From a bacterium (lineage in GTDB: Bacteria; SZUA-182; DTGQ01), in NCBI GenBank assembly GCA_040755755.1, contig JBFLZW010000050.1:1-64000 (forward strand): a stretch of 64,000 bases of DNA, in the 5' to 3' direction. The position numbers and the translations under genes were made by a program. Below the pieces are notes generated by a model, which was given only the letters and a program-made list of their open reading frames with translations, was not told where the DNA came from and did not search any database. Position 1 is the first letter of the stretch; each line of letters begins with the position of its first letter. Positions 35,731 to 44,800 of this stretch are shown piece after piece.

Positions 35731-36933
35731 TTACCGATTTCGGTCTTTCTCTTCCTCTTCCTGCAACCGAAGCAGGATACTTGAAGCAATCGGGGGGCAT
35801 CCGGGAACGTATATCCCCTTATCCTTATGGCTGGCTGTGCAGTTGCCGATAAGGACCACTCCCGGCGGCGGGTCCTTAAGCTCCTTGCCGATCCCCAGGA
35901 TCAGTTTTCCGTCCTGAAACAGCGATGCCGGAACCTGGGAGAGATACCGCCGGAGAAAGAGCAGGGTTGTAGACAGGCAGGCGCTGCACGAGTTGCAGTC
36001 ATGAACCACAACATTGGGGTATTGAATCGATATCTTTTTCGGCGGAGGAGCAAAGGATTGCCGGAAGTGGTGATAGTCCGGCGGCAGGATATGCATCCCG
36101 GCAAGGTCGATCGTCCCTGTTCCCCGCTCGGCAGCCATGCGAAGGTGGGGAATCGAGGCTGGTTCAAAGCCCATGAGGAAGGCGGCTACGGCGTCGGCAG
36201 CCAGGCAATCCTGGCTGGCTACGACCAGTCCTGCTTTTTTGGGGTCCCCCTCGCTGGGCCCCAGTCCTTCGAGGCCGATCGTGCCGTCGATCAACGCCAG
36301 ATCAGGCCGCAGGACTTCGGCCATATCCGCAATAGCCACATCCAGGGCTTTCCCCTGGCCTGCGGGCAGGGCGGGGTATTCCAATTGATGCAGCCTTGCC
36401 TTTTCCCGTCTCCAGAGGACCCCCTTCATGTTTTTGATGCTCAGGCTGACGCCGGTATGCATATGGGTTTTCATGACCGGGATGGAAACCAGATAATCCA
36501 CCTCCCGGACCGGGCCGCATACCCGAAGGCTGTGCAGCAGCTTTCCCTGGGGGACCGGCAATTCGAAGGGTGAGCCTTCATCGAGGTCAATCAGACAAAC
36601 CCCTTTGCTGCGGGCAATGTCCGCCATTTCGGCTTTCTCCAGGGCATCGAGGGCACGGACACCCAGAATCGGGCTTTCCCCCAGAAGGATTTGTGCCGGT
36701 GCCTGTTTCCGGAAAAAGTCGATGGCGGCGGCCACAACCAGGGGATGCGTGGTCACTCCGGACCGTGCAGGCACCAGGCGTCCGGCATTCGGCTTCAGCA
36801 GGATCCTTTTACCCGCAAGGGAAGGCAGGTTCAGCGATTCAAGGGCCTTCCAGGCATTATCATAGGGATCATCCCCTCTGGTTACGATGACCAGGGGAGA
36901 CGATCCTGGCGAAGAGATTTTTTTCTTGTGCAT
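35731..36933 (-). CDS. DUF362 domain protein with C-terminal cysteine cluster
   Basis: A 400-residue protein of the DUF362 family (function unestablished). The N-terminal two thirds show AGKRILLKPNAGRLVP, the VMKTHMHTGVSLSIKNMKG signature and LALIDGTIGLEGLGP. The last 100 residues contain HDCNSCSACLS, then GNC and VPGCPP, a set of five cysteines that could bind an Fe-S cluster or other metal. The order of cysteines is not a classic 2x[4Fe-4S] ferredoxin. It lies 34 bases downstream of pheA on the same strand and is probably co-transcribed. Confidence 0.82.
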   Translation of the reverse strand: MHKKKISSPGSSPLVIVTRGDDPYDNAWKALESLNLPSLAGKRILLKPNAGRLVPARSGVTTHPLVVAAAIDFFRKQAPAQILLGESPILGVRALDALEKAEMADIARSKGVCLIDLDEGSPFELPVPQGKLLHSLRVCGPVREVDYLVSIPVMKTHMHTGVSLSIKNMKGVLWRREKARLHQLEYPALPAGQGKALDVAIADMAEVLRPDLALIDGTIGLEGLGPSEGDPKKAGLVVASQDCLAADAVAAFLMGFEPASIPHLRMAAERGTGTIDLAGMHILPPDYHHFRQSFAPPPKKISIQYPNVVVHDCNSCSACLSTTLLFLRRYLSQVPASLFQDGKLILGIGKELKDPPPGVVLIGNCTASHKDKGIYVPGCPPIASSILLRLQEEEEKDRNR

Positions 36934-36967
36934 GGTACCTGCATTTTACCTTAAGAATGGGCTTTTG

Positions 36968-37780
36968 TCAGCACATCTTGGGGTAGGAACCAAGGATTTT
37001 CAAAAAAGCGGCCTTTGCCTCGATCTTTTGCAGGGCTTCGGTCAGGGGTGGATCTTCCCTGTGCCCTTCACAGTCGATATAAAAAAGATAGTCGCCAAGC
37101 TTTCCGGATGGGCGGGATTCAATCTTGTTCAGGTTGATATTCCGGACCTTGAACTCTTCGAGCATTTCGCACAAAATGCCCGGACGGTCGGCCACCGGGT
37201 AAATCACCAGACTGGTTTTATCCCTGCCGCTACTTTGTTTTGAATCCTCCTCGCTGATGACCACGAAGCGGGTTACATTGAACTTGCTGTCCTGAATGTT
37301 TTTCACCAGCAGGTTCAGGTTGTATATCTGGGCGGCAATGGCCGGGACGATAGCAGCATATTCGGGGCCGGTCTGCTGGGCCAGCATTTCCGCCGATTTG
37401 GCATTGCTGCTGGTTTCGATGATTTCCGCTCCCGAAAGCCGGGTCCGCAGGAATGTTTTGCACTGGGCATGGGTCTGGGGATGAGCGTAGATGACCCTGA
37501 TCTTATTGATTCCCCCCTGACCAGCCAGGTTGTGCTTAATGGGAAGTACCGTCTCCGCCTTGATATGCAGGTTAAAGTGAAGAAAAGCATCCAGGGTAAA
37601 GCCCACGGACCCGGTGATCGAGTTCTCGATGGGAACCATGCCCAAATCCCCTTCTCCGCAAGCCGTTCCCTCGAAAACATCCCATACCGTAGGCTTGAAG
37701 ACGATTTCAGCCTGCTGCTGGTATCCGGTCACTGCCTCATGGCTGAATGTACCCTTTGGACCAAGGGTAATAATCCGCAT
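36968..37780 (-). CDS. pheA: Prephenate dehydratase
   Basis: PheA dehydrates and decarboxylates prephenate to phenylpyruvate. I use the ATG at 37780 because a GGAAGGAAGG site lies directly before it and RIITLGPKGTFSH is the canonical N-terminus; the open frame extends 27 codons farther into repeat sequence. The 270-residue protein has the dehydratase domain (GMVPIENSITGSV, then SSNAKSAEMLAQ and TRFVVI) and an ACT domain with the Phe-binding NKIESRPSG. There is no chorismate mutase domain, so it is a monofunctional form. Confidence 0.93.
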   Translation of the reverse strand: MRIITLGPKGTFSHEAVTGYQQQAEIVFKPTVWDVFEGTACGEGDLGMVPIENSITGSVGFTLDAFLHFNLHIKAETVLPIKHNLAGQGGINKIRVIYAHPQTHAQCKTFLRTRLSGAEIIETSSNAKSAEMLAQQTGPEYAAIVPAIAAQIYNLNLLVKNIQDSKFNVTRFVVISEEDSKQSSGRDKTSLVIYPVADRPGILCEMLEEFKVRNINLNKIESRPSGKLGDYLFYIDCEGHREDPPLTEALQKIEAKAAFLKILGSYPKMC

Positions 37781-37836
37781 CCTTCCTTCCTCCGTTCGTT
37801 TGGGTTTGCTGATGTCCTTATGAAAGAGAAAAAGAA

Positions 37837-37868
37837 ACCACAGAGACACAGAGAGAGGCACAGAGGGG
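37837..37868 (+). repeat. CACAGAG dispersed repeat in the pheA leader
   Basis: ACCACAGAGACACAGAG followed by AGGCACAGAGG, related to copies at 13270, 22262 and 27312. It lies between the predicted pheA promoter and its start codon. Confidence 0.6.
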
Positions 37869-37917
37869 GAAATGCAATGCGGACTCTGTACCGTGAATGT
37901 CTTGCGTGGTTGCTCTT

Positions 37918-37947
37918 ATTGTAATAGAGATTGTCTTTGCGAGTCAA
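37918..37947 (-). promoter_or_regulatory. Predicted pheA promoter
   Basis: On the minus strand TTGACT (37947-37942), 18 bases, TACAAT (37923-37918). Transcription would start near 37911, about 130 bases before the pheA ATG. A 12-bp palindrome lies 9 bases upstream of the -35. Confidence 0.55.
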
Positions 37948-37952
37948 ATTAA

Positions 37953-37981
37953 AACGCCTCATATGAGGTCAATAAGGCGTT
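37953..37981. promoter_or_regulatory. Nested palindromes upstream of pheA
   Basis: CCTCATATGAGG at 37957-37968 is a perfect 12-bp palindrome. AACGCCT (37953-37959) is also exactly inverted as AGGCGTT (37975-37981), so two alternative pairings exist. The site sits just upstream of the predicted pheA -35 and could be an operator; it could equally be the end of a short element. Confidence 0.4.
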
Positions 37982-38186
37982 CTGAGTTAAAAAGTGTTAT
38001 AATAAAAGGGTAGAAGGCGGAAGAGATTTGCATGTTTAGGCTTCGCTACCATGCTCCAACACTCTAACACAGCAGGACTACCAGCCTGCACAGCCTCAAC
38101 AACCTGAGTAGTAACGATTTATGAAGCGTCAATGATGGCGATGACTACTCGGTCTCTGTCCATCATTTCAAGAAGGAGATACAGCA

Positions 38187-38283
38187 ATGATAGCCTGCTG
38201 TGGACTGGATTGTTTCAAATGTGAAGGATACCTTGGCTACTCAAGCAGATAGTAACGCTCAGCGAACGGAAGTGGCCAACGTC
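38187..38283 (+). pseudogene. DUF3795 gene fragment, frameshifted
   Basis: After a strong AGAAGGAGAT site, ATG at 38187 begins MIACCGLDCFKCEGY, the well-conserved start of DUF3795 proteins with three paired cysteines. The frame stops at 38250-38252. Moving one base at about 38229-38236 continues the family pattern as LATQADSNAQRTEVA. The fragment ends where the DNA glycosylase frame begins, so the remaining two thirds of a DUF3795 protein are missing. Confidence 0.65.
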
Positions 38284-38284
38284 C

Positions 38285-39019
38285 ATGAATCAGAACCAGA
38301 ACCAGAATCAATACCTGCTGCCGATATATTCATTTCTTCTCAAGGAGTACGGCCAGCAAGGGTGGTGGCCCCTGCTTGGCTGTGATGGATGTAAGCCAGC
38401 CAAAAGGGGGTCAGTCTCCGGCTACCATCCGGGGGATTATGACCTGCCCAGGACCCGCAACCAGGTCTTTGAGGTCTGCCTTGGGGCTATTCTTACGCAA
38501 AATACCGGATGGCCGCAGGTGGAGATGGCCTTACGGAGACTCCAGGAAAGAAACTGCCTCGATCCGGAGCGGATACGTGCAGTGGATACCGAAGTCTTGA
38601 AAGATGCTATCCGTCCGGCCGGTTATTTCAACCAGAAAGCCAAAAAAGTTAAAATCTTTACTGAGTATTTTCTTGGCCTTGGCCAGGACCAGATCCCTGG
38701 CAGGGATGAGCTTTTGTCCCTCTGGGGTATTGGCCCGGAAACTGCCGACTCAATGCTTCTGTATGCCTTTCGGGTGCCAACATTCGTTATAGATGCTTAT
38801 ACCCGGAGGATACTGATCCGCCTGGGAATAGCGGATGAAAAGAGCAGCTACGATGATCTCAAGAGTCTCTTCGAACAAAGCCTGCCTGAAGATTTCATTC
38901 TTTATCAGGAATATCATGCCTTACTTGTCGAGCATGCCAAAAGGTTTTATCCGAAGAGAACAGGCACTGAGCTTTGCCCACTTACGCAGATGCTGGGAAA
39001 TCGAGTGCCGGGAGGCTGA
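38285..39019 (+). CDS. HhH-GPD DNA glycosylase, MagIII-like
   Basis: A 244-residue helix-hairpin-helix base-excision glycosylase. FEVCLGAILTQNTGWPQVE lies at about 59-77, and the hairpin with catalytic region is LLSLWGIGPETADSMLL followed by FVIDAYTRRILIRLG. The catalytic aspartate (IDAY) is present, but the lysine of endonuclease III (GRKTA) is glutamate here (GPETA). That pattern suggests a monofunctional alkylbase glycosylase like MagIII rather than a lyase. Only one cysteine (ELCPL) remains where the [4Fe-4S] loop of many homologues lies. The N-terminus has an unusual MNQNQNQNQ run and follows a DUF3795 relic. Confidence 0.85.
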   Translation: MNQNQNQNQYLLPIYSFLLKEYGQQGWWPLLGCDGCKPAKRGSVSGYHPGDYDLPRTRNQVFEVCLGAILTQNTGWPQVEMALRRLQERNCLDPERIRAVDTEVLKDAIRPAGYFNQKAKKVKIFTEYFLGLGQDQIPGRDELLSLWGIGPETADSMLLYAFRVPTFVIDAYTRRILIRLGIADEKSSYDDLKSLFEQSLPEDFILYQEYHALLVEHAKRFYPKRTGTELCPLTQMLGNRVPGG

Positions 39020-39213
39020 TATCACACTGCGCAGTAAATTCGCGGCCAATTATAGGATCAGCAAACAGATCGCGTTTGATATATGGTTTTATTTCCAGGA
39101 ATTATCAATGTTTTAAAAAAAAATGGGTGACAGATTCAATTCAATGTTATATAACTATATATAAAGCCAATAAAAATTGTAGAGCTGATTCTATTATTAT
39201 GGCGAAGCTTTCA

Positions 39214-39231
39214 CGCTCGTCATTACGAGCG
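39214..39231 (+). repeat. CGCTCGTCATTACGAGCG hairpin repeat
   Basis: A perfect 7-bp stem with loop CATT. It resembles the CGTCATTGCGAGCG type of repeat that is dispersed in many environmental genomes. Confidence 0.5.
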
Positions 39232-39399
39232 ATAAATCCCCGGCAGGCAGCGACTTTTCCCCGTTCATCCGCTCCTGGTAGTCCAGATCATGGTTGTGCA
39301 GGTGTCACAGCGAAATGGTTGGTTATTCTCTACTCCTCTTTTAAGGCAGAGCACCATGCCCGTCAGGGGATCGCTTTTTCCTCATCATAATAAATAATG

Positions 39400-39419
39400 G
39401 TGGGGCATGTGAGCCCCAC
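39400..39419 (+). repeat. GTGGGGC-ATGTGA-GCCCCAC hairpin
   Basis: A perfect 7-bp stem (39400-39406 with 39413-39419), related to the hairpin at 32295-32315. Confidence 0.55.
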
Positions 39420-39531
39420 TCTGCAATTGCTCCGAGATTCATCATATTCGTTCAATCAACCAGGAGTGGGATATGCGGCTATTATAATAACTTTCTGATT
39501 CTGTATTTGATGCCTCTTGAAGGGAAGTGTT

Positions 39532-41658
39532 ATGCAGGAAAGAGATTTGGATCATACAATCGAGGCCCTGCAGCAGCAGATAGCCCAAGTGCATCGGTGC
39601 GCTGCTGAAGATTCAGGTCAGCTGGCAGACATGATGGCCGAAACTCTCCAGGGATTAGTGAACATCGTGGGAGAGTTACGTGCTGCTCAAGAGAATTTGC
39701 GTCAGTGGAAGGATGAATTGTCTGCTGCCCGCAGGGAGGTGGAAGCATCGCATCGGCGGTACCAGAGCCTTTTTGAATCCATTCCGCACGGGTGTCTGAT
39801 GACGGACAGCGCCGGTATAATCAAAGAAGCCAATCAAACCGCTCTGGACCTGTTTTCTACCGAACGGGAATGTCTGATTGGCAAGCCACTGCTTGACCTT
39901 ATAACTGCGAAAAGCTGCCATCAGGCTTTTGGCGGTAACCGGGTGCCTGACCTTGAAAAGGTGCATAAAGCCCAGGACTTTAAAGTACGTCTGAAGCCAT
40001 TGGGCAGACCCGACTTCCCGGCAGTGATCAGGGCGGTGGCTTTGCCTTCCGCTCAGAGCGGGGCGCCTGACGACCTGTGCTGGCTGATCCGCAGCCTTGC
40101 AGAGGGCAGACGGATAGATGAAGGACGTCGGGCACGGGAAGAGCTTTATTATAACTTTTTCGAGGAGGACTTAACCGGTGAATTCATCTCTACACCGGAT
40201 GGTCAGATTCTGGCCTGTAATCCGGCTTTTGCCCGCATCTTTGGTTTTGCCTCGGTCGAAGAGGCCATGAGCTGCAATCTCGATACCCTGTATCCGAATC
40301 ACCAGGCACGTGAGGCTTACCTGGAATTGATCCGGAAAGAAAAGAAAATTGAATGCCATGAAACGGAGCTTCGCCGCCGGGACGGCCAGCCGGTCCAGCT
40401 TATTGAAAAAGCCCTGGGCACTTTTGATGATCAGGGCAGGCTGGTTGAAATACAAGGGTATGTTTTTGATATCACCGATCGCAAACTCCTCGAAGAGCAG
40501 CTTCGCCAGTCGCAGAAGATGGAAGCGGTCAGGAGGCTGGCTAACCGCGTAGCTCACGACTTCAACAATCTCCTGGTGGGCGTTAAAGGCTACAGCGAGC
40601 TTTTACTCTATCACATCGATAGTCAGGATCCTTTGCGTAAAGATATTGAAGAAATCAGAAAAGCCGGTGAGCTGGCAGCCGCATTGACTCATAAGCTCCT
40701 GACTTTCAGCCGAAAGACAACCTCTCAGCACCCGGTGGTGATCGATCTCAAGGCAGCAGTGGCCAGCCTGGATGGGAAACTCCGCACCCTTATCAGCGAG
40801 GGAATCGACTTGACCTATATCTGTGATCCGGGTCCCAGCCTGATAAAAGCCGATCCCGGCCAGATCGGGCAGGTTCTCACCAACCTGATAACCAATGCCC
40901 GCGAGGCCATGCCGCAGGGCGGCAAGATCACCGTTACCATAGCCAATGTCCATCTGGACGAAAGCTACGCCCGTCAGCACGTCGGTGTCCAGGCAGGTCC
41001 CTACGTGATGCTGGCAGTGGCTGACAGCGGAATCGGCATGGACGAGGAAACCCTGTCCCATGTTTTTGAACCCTTCTATACTACCAAAAAGCAGGGTAAA
41101 GAGAGGGGGCTTGGCCTGGCAACAGTTTATGGGATTATTGAACAGTGCGGTGGCCACATCTCCATCTCCAGCCGGCTGGCAGAAGGCACAACCATCAAAA
41201 TCTATCTGCCGGTGATTCAGGAGTCCAAAACCTGCAGAACGGGTACCGGCGGCCTGGCCGGACTGGGACAGCAGGCAGCCAGAAAAGGCATGGAAACACT
41301 TCTCCTGGTAGAGGACGAAGAATCGGTCCGGACGGCGATAGGCATGATTCTCAGGAAATTCGGCTACACCGTGCTGGAGGCGCACCAGGGAGAGGAAGCT
41401 ATGATAATCTGTGAGCAATATCAGGGCCCGATCCACTTGATGCTGACTGATATGGTAATGCCACGAATGAGTGGCCTGGACCTGGCCAGGCGTCTGAGAC
41501 CGTATCGTCCCGAGATGAAGGTGATCTTTATGTCGGGTAACCTGGGTGTCATCTATGATCAGCAGAACTCTTCGGAACCAAACCTGAACCTGCTTTCAAA
41601 GCCTTTTGTCCTGGGCGATCTGGTGCACAGAGTGCGCCAGGTGCTGGATGAAAAATGA
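39532..41658 (+). CDS. Hybrid histidine kinase, PAS-PAS-HK-REC
   Basis: A soluble 708-residue hybrid kinase. An N-terminal coiled-coil (about 1-75) is followed by two PAS domains (about 78-195 and 215-325), HisKA with histidine in NRVAHDFNNLLVGVKGYSELL (about 343), HATPase (LTNLITNAREAMPQGG, DSGIGMD, ERGLGLATVYGI) and a C-terminal receiver. The receiver has VEDEE, phospho-aspartate in LTDMVMP, MSG and LSKPF, so it is intact. I start at ATG 39532 with GAAGGGA upstream; a TTG at 39517 is in frame. No output regulator is adjacent. Confidence 0.92.
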   Translation: MQERDLDHTIEALQQQIAQVHRCAAEDSGQLADMMAETLQGLVNIVGELRAAQENLRQWKDELSAARREVEASHRRYQSLFESIPHGCLMTDSAGIIKEANQTALDLFSTERECLIGKPLLDLITAKSCHQAFGGNRVPDLEKVHKAQDFKVRLKPLGRPDFPAVIRAVALPSAQSGAPDDLCWLIRSLAEGRRIDEGRRAREELYYNFFEEDLTGEFISTPDGQILACNPAFARIFGFASVEEAMSCNLDTLYPNHQAREAYLELIRKEKKIECHETELRRRDGQPVQLIEKALGTFDDQGRLVEIQGYVFDITDRKLLEEQLRQSQKMEAVRRLANRVAHDFNNLLVGVKGYSELLLYHIDSQDPLRKDIEEIRKAGELAAALTHKLLTFSRKTTSQHPVVIDLKAAVASLDGKLRTLISEGIDLTYICDPGPSLIKADPGQIGQVLTNLITNAREAMPQGGKITVTIANVHLDESYARQHVGVQAGPYVMLAVADSGIGMDEETLSHVFEPFYTTKKQGKERGLGLATVYGIIEQCGGHISISSRLAEGTTIKIYLPVIQESKTCRTGTGGLAGLGQQAARKGMETLLLVEDEESVRTAIGMILRKFGYTVLEAHQGEEAMIICEQYQGPIHLMLTDMVMPRMSGLDLARRLRPYRPEMKVIFMSGNLGVIYDQQNSSEPNLNLLSKPFVLGDLVHRVRQVLDEK

Positions 41659-41802
41659 TCGGGGGCAGAGAAGAAATAAAACAACCTTCTTCTTTACCAT
41701 TGATATTATTCCTGGTCTGAGAAGAACCATCTGCCACCGTTATCCTCCATTCCTGGATGTCTTCCTTGCCATTAATGACCTTCTGGCAACGACCGCTGTC
41801 TC

Positions 41803-44800
41803 TTACTGTCCCCCTTGCCTGATCCGGCTGCCGGTGCCGTCTGAGCGGGCAGGAAAAACCTCAAGATAGCGGGGCATGCGCTCGCGAAGCTCACCTACAT
41901 GGCTGATGATGCCTACGATGCGGTCCTGCTGGGACTGGAGCCGTTCCAGGGTATTCATGACCAGGTCCAGTTTTTCATTATCCAGGGTGCCGAATCCTTC
42001 ATCGAGGAAGAAAAATCCAAGGTGTTGTGATCTGCCCCGTGCCTGGACCTGGGACGAGAGGGCCAGGGCCAGGGAGAGTGCGGTCAGAAAGGTTTCTCCG
42101 CCGGAAAGAGTCGATACCGGCCGCTCCTTCGCGCCGTTGAAGCTGTCGATCATAAAGAAATTGTTATCCTGGTCCACCCGTAAGGTGTATCGCTCCCTGG
42201 TCAGAAACCGCAGGCACTCGGAGGCCTCACGGCACATATACTCCAGGTATTCATGGCTGAGGAAGGTGACCAGGGCCCGTCCCCGGAACAGCCGGGCCAG
42301 CTCATCGGCCTGATCGATGCGCCGGTCAAGGGCTTTCATCTCCTGATCGATCGCCTGCCACCGCAGGTGGTTTTTCTCAAGCTTTTCCAGTTCGCCGCTG
42401 ACCACAGCCAGGTTCCTGTCCTCAGTCTCGACCTGCTGGTGCAGGGTTTGGCAGCGCTCAAGGAGTACGGCATAGGCGGCAGGATCAAAGGATTGCCCTG
42501 CCAGTTTATCCGCCACCGATGCCAGCCGGTCCCGGTTGAGAAGGACCGCCTCCTGGTATCGCCTGATCTCCTGCTGGAGCCGGGCAAGGTCTCCCCGCTC
42601 CATCATGGCCTCGTGTGCGGCCTCGCTCGAAGGGAACTCTTCCTGGCGCAGCCGCTCGTCGAGGGCGATTTTCGCCCGCTCTTCGTTCTCGATCAGGCTC
42701 TCCAGTTTCCCCCGGCAGGTATCGAGATCGGAATGGAGCTTATTCACCAGCTTCTCGGAGTGCTGAAAGCGCTCCTGAGCTTCCTGGAACCGTTTTTCCA
42801 GAGAGGTAATGGCTGTTTCATTCTCCTCGATCAGGCTGCGGATGGGGCGTCCCTGGGTTATGGCCTGGATGGAACGCTCAAGATCGGCCAGCCCTTCGGC
42901 CAGACCGGCCAGGCTCGACTGCAGGGAGGACTGGCGGATTTCGAGCTCGGCCTTCTTCTGCCGCGCCTGCTCCATTTTCCGGCGAAGCTCCTCGATAAAC
43001 AGAGTCTGCTTTTTTTGCCGCTCCTGCACGAGGGCCAGGGTGCTTTCCTGCTTTGCCAGGGCCTGATACTGTTCCCGGATTTCATCACGGGAGAGAGCCG
43101 GAGCCTGTTCTCTGAGCTCAGCCGAAAGCCGCTGGCTTTCCTCCTGCTGCATGGTCACTTTCTTCTGCTGCCTCTCGATTTCCCTGGAGACACCTGCAAG
43201 GCTGGCGGCCATTTTGGCTATCCGGACCTCGAACTGGGAGAATTTCTTCTGCTGCTCCTGCCATCCCTTTTTCTCCTTTTCCCATCGGGCCATCTCCTCA
43301 CGGAGCCCTTCAGACAAAGCCGGGGCAGGATGCTGCCGTGAGCCGCAGACCGGACAGGGGGTGCCCTCTTTCAGGCGCAGGGCAAGGTGCGCCCCTTCAC
43401 TCCTTAATTTTACCTGGTCAATCTCCTGATCGCAGTGCACAAGAGCCTCCTGAATCCCTTTTCGCTCAGCCTCCACCAGGTTTTCCACCCCGCCTGCCTG
43501 CCAGTCAGGAAGGGAGCCTGCCCGTGACCAGAAAAGCGATTCCTTCAGGTGTCCCTGGATGGCTGCCAGCCACTGCTTCTCGGCCTGCTTGTGCTCCCCA
43601 AGGTTTTTATTCAGGATGCCCAGCTCATTGGCCAGGACCTTTTCCTTTTCCTCAAGCAGGCAAAGATGCTGATAGGCTGTCTGAATGGCGTGCTTCCTGA
43701 CCGGATCGACCGTATTGTGCTCGATTTCCCGGTTGATTTTTTCAAGCCGCTCCTGCTCGGTCTGCCATCTTTGCTGACCTGCGGCCAGATCTTCGGACAG
43801 CCGGGAAAGCTCCTGGCTGATCCGGGTATTTTCAGCCTGCTGCCTGGCCTGCTCTTTTTTCTTCTCCTTGCTCTGCTCATGAGATTCAAGGCAGCTTTTC
43901 AGGGTCTGCCTGCGCTCAAAGAGCCCTGGCCGGTTTTCCTCCCGCCTGCGGGAGATAAGCTCATAGTTCTCTTTCTCCTTCTGGTGCGCACCTTGTTGTC
44001 CTTCCAGGGCTTTTTGCTGCCGGGCCAGGCTCAGGGCTTCTTTCTCCCGTGCGGCCTGAAGATCACGGAGCAGCTCGAGGTCCCTCCGGCACCGTTCCGC
44101 ACGCTCAGCCAGAGCGGTCCGCTCCCGTGTTTGCCTCATGGCCTCTTCCTGCTCTTCGAGGGCTTTTTTCTCCTTCTCAAGCTTGGTTTTCTCTTCAAAC
44201 CATTCCTTGATCCGCCGCTGCCCCTCCTCTTCCTGGCGGAGTTTTTCAAGGCTTTGTTTGTGCTCCTGTGCAAGACGGGCCAGCCGCGCCTGTTCCTCCC
44301 TCCTGGCCTCCAGGACGGGAAGCGAGCAGTCTCCCAGACCCCGCGCTTCGGCCTCAAGCTCCCGCCTGCGGCTTTCGGCCTGTTCTTTGGTCCGGCTGGC
44401 TTTTTCGTAAATCTTTTGCCCGTAGCAGGAGAGGTTGAAAATATTTTCCAGCATGGCTGCCTTGTCTTTGCCCTTCAGGGAGAGAAAGGCATCGAACTTT
44501 CCCTGCGGAAGCACTACGGCCCGGGTAAACTCCTCCTCGCTCAGTCCGATGAGCTTTTCGACGGCAGCCTTGACTTCGGTAATTTTCTCGGCATAGGGAA
44601 CATACTCCCCGGTGTCAGGATTCAGGCGGCAGAGAAGCGACCGTTTGTTAATCACGGCATGCGGGTCATCTTTTACCCTCTGGTATCGCTGCTCTACCTG
44701 ATATCGCTCGTTCCCCAGCTCAAACTCAAACCTCACCCAGAGCTTCTCGCTGTTTTGATGGATGATGCCCTGGGTGCCCTTACTGGCCCGCTCCACGTTC

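Larger units (their letters stand above)
39020..39531 (+). other. 512-base intergenic region with two hairpin repeats
   Basis: No gene is supported here. The first 150 bases are A/T-rich. CGCTCGT-CATT-ACGAGCG at 39214-39231 and GTGGGGC...GCCCCAC at 39400-39419 are hairpin repeats. A TATAAT at 39483-39488 lies 43 bases before the kinase ATG but has no good -35. Confidence 0.45.
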
